A stretch of 64,000 nucleotides of DNA, from positions 32,691,962-32,755,961 of the forward strand of contig JBCNJP010000027.1 in assembly GCA_039602395.1 (NCBI GenBank), written 5' to 3'. This document shows positions 36,623 through 47,309 of this stretch, piece by piece. Within the stretch, counting starts at the first letter, position 1. The number at the start of each line of letters is the position of its first letter. The notes beneath the pieces were generated by a model, which had not been told where the DNA came from, ran no database searches, and saw only the letters and a program-made list of their open reading frames with translations. This DNA comes from Deinandra increscens subsp. villosa (Eukaryota; Streptophyta; Magnoliopsida; Asterales; Asteraceae). Made by a program: the position numbers and the translations under genes.

Positions 36623-38805
36623 ATCTATATCTATATCTATATATATACTATATAAAAGAAAAGATGGATGCTGAGGTGGCATCACCACATCCATCCTTAA
36701 CATCAATTTCCCACTCAAATCATCACCCCTTAAAATCATGCGGATCCTCCCCTTAGAATCACGCGGATCGTCTGCTTAACCCGACTCGCAATTTGAATTA
36801 CCAGTGTGAAGTAAAAACCCTAATACGCCGGATTCCCCTCATTCACGCCCCAACATATCTCTCCCTGGCGATTTGAATTCTCCGTTCGTCTTCTCCGTTC
36901 CACTAAATCATGACGATTTCATATCCAAATCGGATCTTAACGACTGTGATGAAGACGCCATCGCCAGCGTCATCCTGAGAATCAATCGCAGAGCATATAT
37001 CACCGTCCATCGATTGTTGATTTGTTCCAATCAACTTCAAATCTGTTAATCGATTTTCAAACTGATCTGAAGTTTAAAAAAACCCTATCAATTTCAGTCC
37101 TTTAGTCGTCCCAAAAAAACAGACGCTGCTCTTAAACAAGCGATTGTTCTCCATTTGCGCCAACGATCTTCATCCGATACATCTTCACTCACTCGCATTA
37201 AGGTAAACTCGATCTTCATCCATCATCATCTTATAATTTCCGGATACTTTTATGTTCTTCATTCCTCCAGGCATTCTGAATCGATTTGTTTTCTGAAACC
37301 GATATGATTGGGCTTCGTTTTTGGTTTCTAAATCACTGGTAACCTTTGGTTGGTCATATTCTGAATTCTTTTGATTAATCTGGTTTCTGATTAGAGCTTT
37401 ATTCACCTAATTTTACTATTTTCAACCCCTTTTCGTTTGAATATAGATGTTGTTCATTTCCTCAATCTACTGCGTTTTTATTGTGATACTGTTTTTTCTT
37501 GACTAAATCAACGACCCTTCTCAATATTATTTGTTTCTCACCTAATTTTATCCAATGACAGAAAAATGGTATAATAACAATTGCTCTAATATTATTACTA
37601 CTAGGGTGAAATATGCGAGTTGGATATTTGAAAAATGTGTATTACTGTATATATTCTCCATTTGAGAAACATTTTTGTTAGCCAAGGTCCAACAATTAAA
37701 CCTCCATATCAACAGTTTTGTTTCCCTTTTATGTTAACTTATGATTAAACTACCAAATGTATCCACACAAATTTGTATATATGAACATAGAATATATAGC
37801 AAGCATAAGCATAACTAGATTCAAGTTTCTAACATGTTAATTTCTGATCAAAACAGGTTACCAACAAGAACAGTGACTAGCAATTAGCGGATTTTGTGGA
37901 AAGTAAGTTTCTTGGTTAATAGGTGAATAATCGAATTTTACTTTTAAATTAACCTATGAGTTTAGAATGATACTAATATCTATTTCTTTAATAAAAGGTA
38001 GATCCTATCAAGATGATATCCGAGTATGGTGCTCAACTAATAAAACTCTGCACAAGGCATGGTATAATATTCATATACTCACTGTTTTGGTTCTCATTTA
38101 TCTCTATGAATGTGTAGTTCACAAGGTTCTTTGTAATTAGGGGTGTGAAAATCACAGTTAGTTACTAAAGTTTTTTAATGCCAAGTTGGTGGCTGGTGTG
38201 GGTTGGCTAATGGGTCAAAATTAGGATGATTTATATGTATGAGCCAAAACGGGTTACCTCGGACTGACCCAAAAATAATATGTACCCAATGTTTTTTAAT
38301 ATATAATTAGTGTGTCAAATGACTATGTTAATAGTTATATCAGTTCTAACTTTTTACATAGAATGTTTTAGGATGTTTTCTGTAGCAAAACTATATTTTT
38401 GGTTGGTCCAATTTGGTGATAGCTAACTTTTTTTTTATCTTACATGGTGCATATAAAGTTTAATTTGGATTGATCCATTAATAAGTTAGTTGGCCAAAAT
38501 CACCACCTTTGTTACATTAGTAACTTTATAATTTGAATTTCAAGTGTTGAGATTATGATTTTTTTTATATTAAGCATCTGAGAAATTAGCAATCTATAGA
38601 TATGTAGATAGTCAGCTGTTTGCGGTTCTCAAATGAAGTAGGAAGTTTATAAAGTTTTATTTACATGAATCATGCCTTTGCCTTTTCTTTCTTTATTCTT
38701 GGTGTGGTTCACCGTGCTTTACTGGACCAAATAAACTATTGAACGGTTAGCAATTCAAAAAATAAGAAAGTAACATGAATATCTATAAAATATGATAAAG
38801 AGAAT

Positions 38806-39170
38806 TTGGATGGAAAATTGTTTTTGGTTGCTTTATTAGATTTTTTTGGAGCAGCATTTTGGAGTTTAGTTGGAGTTGGAGGTGGTGGCATATTTGTTCC
38901 AATGCTTACCCTAATTATTGGGTTTCATCCTAAATCTGCTACTACAATGTCAAAATGTAAGAATACATCATGTCCAACATGTATCACTAATAAATCACGT
39001 CCAACATGTATCACTCTATTTAGTAATATAATTTCACATATTTTATTTTTAAAAGTTATTTATTTTCCAGGTATGATCATATATGGGTGCAGCAACATCA
39101 ACTGTTTATTACAATCTTAAACAATCTTAAGTTAAGACATCCAACACTTGATATGCCAATTAATGATTAG
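38806..39170 (+). pseudogene. TauE/SafE family (sulfite exporter-like) membrane protein fragment
   Basis: An exon-like stretch from 38806 translates with DFFGAAFWSLVGVGGGGIFV and then PMLTLIIGFHPKSATTMSK. The Gly-rich GVGGGGIFVP and GF-x-PKSAT blocks are characteristic of plant TauE/SafE membrane proteins. A GTAAGA donor follows at about 38957. After a CAG acceptor at about 39070, GAATSTVYYNL and LRHPTLDMPI continue the family, with a 4-bp insertion near 39080 and a roughly 11-bp duplication near 39115 that break the frame. The rest of the protein is absent. Kept intron boundaries show capture at the DNA level, as expected of a Helitron. No function is expected. Confidence 0.82.
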
Positions 39171-39309
39171 GATTTGGTATTGTTATTTACATTTTAATTG
39201 TTATTTTTGTAGGTATTGTTGGTATGTTTATGTTCAATTGTATCTTTTTTTTGTCCCTTTGATTGTTTGTTATGCACTAATCAGGATTACCTTTATACAT
39301 TACAAACAT

Positions 39310-39851
39310 AGGGGAAAGATCTATAGAAAACCAATAATTATCCAGAAAACCAAAAAACCAACCTTTTTTTCTTTATAACTTCTTTATATATTAATATTTT
39401 TTAAAAATAATTTCACCAAAAATTCTATAATTTTATTAGCTTTATTTATGTGAAAAAAAATTTAAAAAATAAAAAGTTTAGTGATTTTTTATTATTGCAT
39501 CATGCAATAGTACCAATAGTATTGCATAATGCATTATAATTAAAACTACTTAAAAACAAGAGACTTAACTTAAATATGAATGTGGTTTATGCGAATAATG
39601 TAAAAAACAAAGAATTGACATTCATAAACCAATTTTATATTATTGTTGCATAGTGCAATATTAATTTCAAGCTAAAATTCGAATTTTATTTTATTTTTTA
39701 AAAAAACTCGAAAACGTTTTTAAAGTTTTTTCTTTTTCCAATATTCTTAAAATCATGAAAGAAACATATAAAAAAAGTTTAAAAAAAAATAATTTTTTTC
39801 CTTGGTTTTTTGGTTTTTTATAAAATATTGGTTTTCTATAGAACCCAACCC
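39310..39851. mobile_element. MULE-type MITE in the Helitron
   Basis: A 542-bp AT-rich element with ends AGGGGAAAGATCTATAGAAA and GGGTTGGGTTCTATAGAAAA (right end reverse-complemented) and a perfect 9-bp target duplication TACAAACAT at 39301-39309 and 39852-39860. The 9-bp duplication is the Mutator signature. The interior repeats AAAACCAAAAAACCAA in opposite orientations at the two ends and has no gene. Confidence 0.82.
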
Positions 39852-40676
39852 TACAAACATATTAATATTTAACATCTCTTTAAGAGACTTTTCTAAATGG
39901 TTTATGATAAAATTTTAGCTTATGTACAGGGAGATATTTTGAGGCAGAAAAGATATATCCGATGGAAATATTCACACCATTTGAGCTTATATAGAGGTAG
40001 TATTTATTTATTAATATTGCCACATGCCTACTTACATTTATCAAATGAAACTAAACTAGCATCCTTTATCATTAAAGGCTCGAGATAACATCATAGATTT
40101 TGCATATTGGTTATCAACAGCTTAAAGTCTTCTGCTCCTACTACAAAATAGAATAGCATGTGATTCACCCTACAACCCACTGCATTGTTTGATCTAATGA
40201 CACAGTTATGTTATTAGTGTGTTTCATTGAATACTTATTTGAAGTTTAAAATATTTATGAAGCTTTTTTATGCCATATATATGAAATGCGTCTTAGAAGT
40301 AACATTCAAACATTCAATTAATTTGCCAATATATAGGATTAGATTTCTAATTTCTAACTACTAATTTTTGTTGATGCTCTCTTCTTCCAATCAAGCTTGA
40401 GCCAGAAGCCAAGAAAAAGGTCATGAGGGTTCTTATGGCTAGGCCAGGTCTTAATAGCAAAGGTAAAAAAAACTCAACTTTTGAGCAATGACTTTGAAGT
40501 GAACGTGTCTAATATTGATGGACATGTTTTCCACTACAATGTACGTTTTTCATTCTCTTAGTATCCAAGCTATGTAAAACAAAAAACTATGTTTCTAACC
40601 GGTTCACAAGATACTTATATGTATTTGAGAACATTTGAGTTCCCGGCTACAATGCGTGAAGGGTTTTTTATATCAT

Positions 40677-40680
<4 letters not shown>

Positions 40681-40720
<40 letters not shown>

Positions 40721-41157
40721 AAAGTTCATTGTAGACACTCCCATAAGTGTAGACAGGTAGACACCCTTTTTCACCATTAGATCTCTTGATCTAATGGTTG
40801 TGATTAATTTTCTTTTTTCTTTTTTTCTTTTTTCTCATTAATTAAAAACTTTCACATGTGAAAAAGAGCTATTTCACATGCGAAAGTGTCTACAATGAAC
40901 CTCACCCTATATATATATATATATATATAGGGTGAGGTTCATTGTAGACACCCCATAAGTGTAGACAGGTAGACACCCTATTTCACATGTGAAATTACTT
41001 TATTTCATATGTGTTTTCACATGTGAAATTTTCTGAACAATGAGAAAAAGAAAATAAAAGAAAAAATAAATTAATCATAACCATTAGATCAAGAGATCTA
41101 ATGGTGAAAAAAAGTGTCTACCTGTCTACACTTATGAAGGTGTCTACAATGAACTTT

Positions 41158-41195
<38 letters not shown>

Positions 41196-41785
41196 AAAGT
41201 TCATTGTAGACACCCCCATAAGTGTAGACAGGTAGACATCCTTTTTCACCATTAGATCTCTTGATCTAATGGTTGTGATTAATTTTCTTTTTTCTTTTTT
41301 TCTTTTTTCTCATTAATTAGAAACTTTCACATGTGAAAAAAAACTATTTCACATGCGAAAGTGTCTACAATGAACCTCACCCTATATATATATATAGTGA
41401 AAAGTTTATTGTAGACACCCCCATAAGTGTAGACAGGTAGACACTCTTTTTCACCATTAGATCTTTTGATCTATTGGTTGTGATTAATTTCTTTTTTTTT
41501 CTTTTTTTCTTTTTTTACACTTTTCATACAATTTCGCATGTGAAAAAAACAAATTCTTACTTTTTTCTTTTTTTTTCTTTTTTTCTTTTTTCTTTTTTTC
41601 AAATAATTTCGCATGTGAAAAAAAAATTGTAGACACTTTCGCATGTGAAATAGCTCTTTTTCACATGTGAAATTGTTTGAAAAGTGTGAAAAAAAAAAGA
41701 TTAATCACAACCATTAGTTCAAGAGATCTAATGGTGAAAAATGTGTCTACCTGTCTACACTTATGGGGTGTCTACAATGAACCTC

Positions 41786-41842
<57 letters not shown>
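40681..41842. mobile_element. Array of four TA-flanked MULE-type MITEs
   Basis: Four related elements sit at about 40717-40908, 40930-41161, 41191-41382 and 41396-41790. They are separated and bordered only by TA dinucleotide runs. Ends are AGTGAAAAGTTCATTGTAGA and AGGGTGAGGTTCATTGTAGA. Copies share TAAGTGTAGACAGGTAGACA and an ATTAGATC/GATCTAAT block. The second and fourth differ in interior and the second is inverted. TA-microsatellite targeting matches MULE MITEs of the MuTAnT kind described in Medicago. Confidence 0.8.
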
Positions 41843-41846
<4 letters not shown>

Positions 41847-42821
41847 CACAATAAACATATGATTTTAGTTTATTATAATTCATTTTCTATTTCTTTTGAA
41901 TTATTAATTATTAAATTACTTTATAAATTTTGGTTGTAGGGTGTTGAAATTGTGTTCAAGTACTGGTAATGAGCTGCTAATTCTTGATATATTTTAGAGG
42001 TGCCAATGTGGGTGTATTGGGTAACGGGTGAAAGTGAGTTCAAGCTGAATGAAGTAACTTTTAGTGAGTTTAAGCTGAATGAAGTAACTTTTAGTATGGT
42101 TTTTTCATGATTTGCTAAATGAGGCATAACTGGCAGCTGCATGTCTGACTAAGGTAAAATAACTTCATGTCTGACTTTAGCACTTTGAGACATCTTCTAA
42201 GGGCATTTACCTAGGATGTAAAATTGATTATTGGAATTTGCACGTAATATATTGTAGCTTACATAGTTTTTAAATTAATCTTGATTCAAATAAGTATTGG
42301 TTCTTATATATATTACCATCCACATGTATGTATACATACCTACATATATCTACATGTGTTCCCCTTTATTTGTATATGTGTTTGTTAAGGTACGTTTATG
42401 TATACACAGTGTAGGTGTTTGGTTAGCATCCATAGTATAGGAGAAATCAATTAGACAATATATAGGAACACCAACCTTATTTCTCACCAAATTTTCCAAC
42501 ATGAATCCATGCTTTAGTCATGGGGCTTTACGTTGCATTATCAAGGGTTAAAAGCAGGGACAAACTAAAACTTCTCATATTGGATGGAGACGGAAATGTG
42601 ACAAACCAAACATCATAAATTGTTTATAAGTCTGTATTTTTGAATTTGTAACTTTTTACATTTATCGAATGTTGCTTTTTTTTTAATTCCAATTATCGAA
42701 TTACATTTACTATAACATATTATTATAATTATTAACTTTTTAAATTCCGCCCATGCGTGGCACGGGTATCAAAAACTAGTATATATATATTTGAACAGCT
42801 GAATTTTAATATAAACAAACA

Positions 42822-43477
42822 AGGTCAAGAAGAGCAAGGAAAAATTACATCAAAAGCAAGGGATTAGACATCCAATGATAACTTCTACACCAGTGCATTC
42901 TCAGGCTAATGGCCAGACAGAGTCTAGCAATAAGATCATCATCGACAATTTGAAGAAGAGGCTCAAGGAGAAAAAAGGAAAATGGGCAGAAGAACTACCA
43001 TTAGCATTGTGGGCTGATAGAACTACATCCAAGAATGCCACAGGCCAGACTCCCTTTTCCTTGGTCTTTGGTACAGAAGCAGTCATTCCGACATAAATGG
43101 TGGTCCCAACATTTAGGGTTATCAGTTAAACCCAGGATACAAATAACGAATCCCTGGCTGATGACCTTGATACCGTGGATGAGCTACGAGGACAAGCTGC
43201 TTGCAGAATGGCCGCATATCAACAAAGGATCTCTAAAACCTACAACAAACATGTGAGGATCCGAAGATTCATGGTAGGAGACTTGGTTCTAAGGAAAACA
43301 TTTCAGAACACGACGAATCTAGCGGATGGTAAGTTAGCCCCTAAATGGGAAGGTCCCTACTTGATTGACTCAGAAGAGGTAGGTAAGGGGGCATAGTGGC
43401 TTGCCAACATGGAAGGTGAGTTATTGCCAAGACCATGGAATGCGATTCATTTGAAAGCCTATTTTATGTATGTTTAG
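42822..43477 (+). pseudogene. Ty3/gypsy integrase C-terminal part
   Basis: Translation shows HSQANGQTESSNKIIIDNLK, then KWAEELPLALWADRTTSKNA and TGQTPFSLVFGTEAVIPT, the end of the integrase core of Tat-lineage Gypsy elements. A stop follows at about 43096. The next frame continues with DELRGQAACRMAAYQQRISK, VGDLVLRK and LAPKWEGPYLI, then a stop near 43396 and a final LKAYFMYV. No chromodomain is visible, as expected for this lineage. At least two stops and one frameshift make it non-functional. Confidence 0.85.
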
Positions 43478-43829
43478 TACTCCAGGATGCTGCGTTCCAG
43501 GTATGTCTCCTAACTAAAAAATTGATCAAGGTATTTCTCTTGTATTCTTTATTATCGAGTACTTATATTTTATTTTTATTTTCTTAACTCATTTTTATCA
43601 TTTCCTATAAAGACTATTGACTCTTTTGGTTGAGACATTTGGATGAAAACAAATCACCGACCCTAGATGCATGACCCCCGCCTGTAGCGCGCGTTAACCC
43701 ACATATTGGATTCAGGATTATGGGATCGACCTGTGTTGATAGCATGGGCGACAACCTCATGATTCATGGACGTATGGGGGTTCCTTAAGGTTATTGGTGT
43801 TATCACACCAACATAAGACACACAAGACA

Positions 43830-44020
43830 ATACCCTAGTTCGCCGGTTCGGCTCGAGGTGGACCCTAGAATGCGCCAGTACGGCACCGGGAATGACCCCA
43901 GTTCGCCGGATCGGCACTGGGCTTGACCCCAGGATTTTTGGGCTTGTCCCCAGTATGTTTGGGTTTGACCCCAAGATTTTTGGGTTTGATCCCAGGTATT
44001 AAAACTTATTCCTAACATGT
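43830..44020. repeat. Tandem repeat in Retand-like 3' region
   Basis: About six diverged copies of a 24-bp-type unit built on TTTGACCCCAGGATTTTTGG, beside GTTCGCCGGNTCGGC phrases. Retand elements are known for tandem repeats in this position. Confidence 0.6.
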
Positions 44021-44488
44021 GCAGGATATATCTAAGTAATTACGACCTAGGATGTCATGGCATGGCAACGCCAAATCCTAGGATTTCGATATCGATAAGT
44101 TGTCACTTAACATTCCGAAGCATAAATGACACTAAGGATGGGGTACTTGCACGAGAAGGAGTTTTACATTCAGGGTACACCCCAGGATGTAGAAGGTATG
44201 AGTTATTTCCTTAGCATATTTATCAGAATTACGTATTCGTTTGTGCAGACAGGATAAAAATATCACACAAGCATATAGTTCAAAAATCGGTTATATATAA
44301 AGAACCACCCCTTGGTTGGAGCAAAGTGTCCAACCACCTCAGGGTGGTTCAGAGTCAAAACCACAGGTGTCTAGCCTGTGGGTGGAGCATCGTAACACCG
44401 GGAATCAAACCTTCGGCAACCATTACGAAAGAAATTGTTTTAAGAAAAAGCTTCACATTAAACAAAAAAGGAGATCAAAGACCATGGA

Positions 44489-46215
44489 TTATTGAACAGT
44501 ATCCACGACTGCTACATCCACAGCGTTTTCACCTCCTTCCTTCACAGCTTCCTCCCCGACATCCTTCTCTGCCCCAGCATCCTCGGCCATCGGCTGCTCT
44601 GCTCCAGTCCCAGGTCCGGATGCACCAACAGGCAGGGTCACCTTGGCACCCTGGGTCTCAACAACCTCATACCCTTGGGGAACAACACCACCCAGGGCGC
44701 GCAACTGTTTGAGCCACAGTGGCACAGTCCAGTTGGCGTCAGTGTGACCCGTGTCCTTTGCATCCTTGGCCATCTTTAGCTTGGTCTGCAGCACCGAGAT
44801 CATGGCCAACTTTTTGGACGTCTCCACATACTCCTTCAGGGTTTTCTCGTGCTGGAGCCGGGCCTCGACCGCTTTTTTCTCATGTTCGAGCAGCAGCTTC
44901 TGGGCCTTGTCATGCAGGGATTTGGCCTTGGATGCCTCCTTGTTGGCTTGAGTGACCCTGGATTTAAGGGTCTCAGCCTCAGCGGCGTGCCTCTCGGCAG
45001 CCTCGATTTATGTAATACAAAAAGGTAAATACAAGTTAGAACTTGCTCTATATTTGACCATATAAAATATGTAATACAAAAGCAACCATGGGTTACCTGA
45101 TGAGCGACGGCCTCAGCATGCTGCACGAGCTCCTGGGATATAGCTCAGCCAGCGGATGTTGAGCAGCAGCGGTGCTGGACCCTCGGGTCTTTCTCTTCAT
45201 ACCTGATGCCCTGGATGTGGTGGCCTTGGATGCTGGGGTAGGCTCGGCCTTGACGGTGCTCAATATCATCAGGTCCTGGTCATCAGCTAGCCCAGAGGAG
45301 AAGGCAGCTTCAAGGTCATCGATATCATATGCAGGGGCAGCTGCAAAAGGAAACATGATCTAGGATGTCAGCAAGTCAGGTATGAAAGAAACTAACAAAA
45401 TGCAGGGTTACTTACAACTCGACATGCTGACGGTAAGCTGGGAAAGACCTGGATGCCTGACAGCTCGGAATGCGCGCTCAAACTCAGAGATACCCAGAAA
45501 CTTCTGCAATTTGCTTTCTGTTTCCTCCTCTTCAGTACCGACCTCCTTCAAACTCTTCGCTGCAAAAAACAACATTCAAGGTCAGATTACATAATTTTAA
45601 ATAAAAACCCTAATATCTAATGCAGGTATGCCTACCCTCTACAACCCAAGCTTCTGGAAGCTGATGACCACATGGAATCCTGGAACGCTTGACAAAAAAG
45701 AATTTACCTTTCCATTTACCGTGTTAGGTAGCGTTAGGGATGAGTTGCATGTCCTTCGAAAGGGACTTAAACAGGAAACGGATCGAACCGTGGGATTTCA
45801 GCTCGTAAGCCAGGGTTATTTCCGACAAGCCGATCAGGTGTTCATAAGAATTGTTCAGGCGATCTAGGGTTCCTAGGATGTGCTACACGACAGGAAGGGT
45901 TTGGGCATATGAAAGGCCAGTGGCCTGGAAGAATTCGGCAACGAGGCCAGAGAAGGGATATGACAGACCCATACTAAACGGAGTAAAACGAAAGCAGACC
46001 CAGGTTGGAGATACGAAGTCAGACCTTAATATAGGGTCGAAAGCCCTGATAACAGCAGAAGAGGGAAGAAGACTAGAATATTTCACCAATGCAATCTCAT
46101 TGTTTGTGAAAGTGTATTTTTCTTGCTCGGGATGGAGAAAATATTTCTGATCAAGGAAATCTTCCACCCTGGCAAGAGAAATGGTGGGTTCGCGAAGGAC
46201 TCGTCGTTTAGTCAT
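44489..46215 (-). pseudogene. Spliced antisense gene of Retand-like element (putative gypsy-type transposase domain plus coiled coil)
   Basis: Four minus-strand exons can be read: 45636-46215, 45416-45559, 45097-45340 and 44489-45001, all with GT-AG junctions. Phases fit at the first two junctions. Exon 1 starts MTKRRVLREPTISLARVEDF and contains FTPFSMGLSYPFSGLVAEFF and ILGTLDRLN, resembling the plant family called 'putative gypsy type transposon' (PF04195 type). Two stop codons break it, near 45883 and 45736. Exon 2 gives EEEETESKLQKFLGISEFER. Exon 3 is acidic, then basic (MKRKTRGSS), and needs one frameshift near its end to reach QHAEAVAHQ. Exon 4 is a long Ala/Glu/Lys heptad stretch (AAERHAAEAETLKSRVTQAN onward), an obvious coiled coil, then an acidic tail. 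Its role is unknown. Antisense ORFs are reported in Tat/Ogre/Retand elements. Confidence 0.75.
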
Positions 46216-46502
46216 GGTTTGAGAAAGGAAAAGGAATCAGAGAAAAGAAAATTACCTGGTCGGAATAGGCGAAAGAGATGATGGATGCATGAAATTCTCA
46301 ACTCGGGTGTGGTAAAAGACTCGAGTGATGGGTGTATTTATGAGCGAAAGAAGTTACAGGGGTGAGAGGACGTTAATGGATGAGATCGAAACCGAAAAAG
46401 CAACTTCTGCGGATAGGATTGAAACGGAAACGATGACTCATCTCAATTTAAAAATTCATAACTGTAAAATCTTATCTACAAGCTGCGAATTTTGGGGGCA
46501 AT

Positions 46503-47302
46503 TGTTTTACCCTGGATTTTGCCCCTGAATTTTACAGATGACCTCCGACAGCTTAAGACCTCTGGATGTCAAATATATAGGGACTGCGCTTTCGATTACC
46601 GATACCCAGGATTTCCATTTATGTTCGTAGTACCTTTATTTGATTATCATCCCAGGATGTAATGTACTCTGAATTTATCTATTTCATCTACCTGATCCCA
46701 GCATGCACGGATAGCATGCATGCGAGGGCGACGTTACTAATCTTTTCTTTGATTCTATGTGATCGAGCAAGGAACAAGAAGATGGATAACGGTCATGTGG
46801 ACTCAATCAAAGTCAGAAGCACGTGTGGAAATGAAGACCCGCGACCAAACTCGGTTAAATAACGGCTACAAGTCGTTGAAAGGAAGATCCCAAGAATCAC
46901 GGATAGTTAGTTAGGATCTACTTGTATTTATACGCGGCATAGGGATTCATTTTAGACACTTACGAACACTTGTACTCTCACTTACTCACCTAGCAATCGG
47001 CACAAACACTTGTAATTGAATTGTGTTCAGTGGAATAAACGGGCAACGTGTGTTATCGTTGCCAAGGGGTTTTTTATGTCGGCGGCTCTTGGAGACATCC
47101 AAGGGTTAAGGGCTTTTTCACCTCAAAAATCTTGGTGTTCTTAGTTGCATCCAAGGAAGTTATCACGTGTGTTTCCGTTTCTTTTATTCAAACCTTAGAT
47201 ATTAACCGGCAAATTCAATTTTACCAATTTAGCATTCAAGGCACCTAGCCTCAGAAACTAATTTGATTACCAAATTAAGCTTTATAATTTTTTGCCAAAA
47301 CA
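46503..47302 (+). repeat. 3' LTR of Retand-like element
   Basis: An 800-bp segment from TGTTTTACCCTGGATTTTGC to TTTTTTGCCAAAACA, with TGTTTT/AAAACA symmetry. It is preceded by a G-rich polypurine-like stretch and followed by GTCAT, a candidate target duplication whose partner is lost. It contains a TATA-like TATTTATAC near 46926, followed about 100 bp later by a CA/T-rich leader-like region. Confidence 0.7.
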
Positions 47303-47309
47303 GTCATCA

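Larger units (their letters stand above)
36636..42779 (+). mobile_element. Non-autonomous Helitron carrying captured gene DNA
   Basis: The left end reads TCTATATATATACTATATAA after an A; the right end reads CACGGGTATCAAAAACTAG before a T. That gives the A|TC...CTAG|T insertion signature of Helitrons. Just before the right end, CCCATGCGTGGCACGGG can form the usual small GC-rich 3' hairpin. No Rep/helicase is present. The cargo includes a TauE/SafE gene fragment (38806-39170) and unassigned exon-like pieces, one near 40396-40465 translating as LEPEAKKKVMRVLMARPGLN. Several MITEs inserted later, accounting for part of the 6.1 kb. Confidence 0.7.
42780..46502 (+). mobile_element. Retand-like Ty3/gypsy element, internal 3' part
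   Basis: Plus-strand integrase tail (42822-43477), a long 3' untranslated region with tandem repeats (43830-44020) and an antisense gene (44489-46215), then a G-rich polypurine-like TTTTGGGGGCAA right before the LTR at 46503. This arrangement is known for the Tat/Retand lineage of plant Ty3/gypsy elements. The 5' part (gag, protease, RT, RNase H) is missing, cut off where the Helitron ends. Confidence 0.8.
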
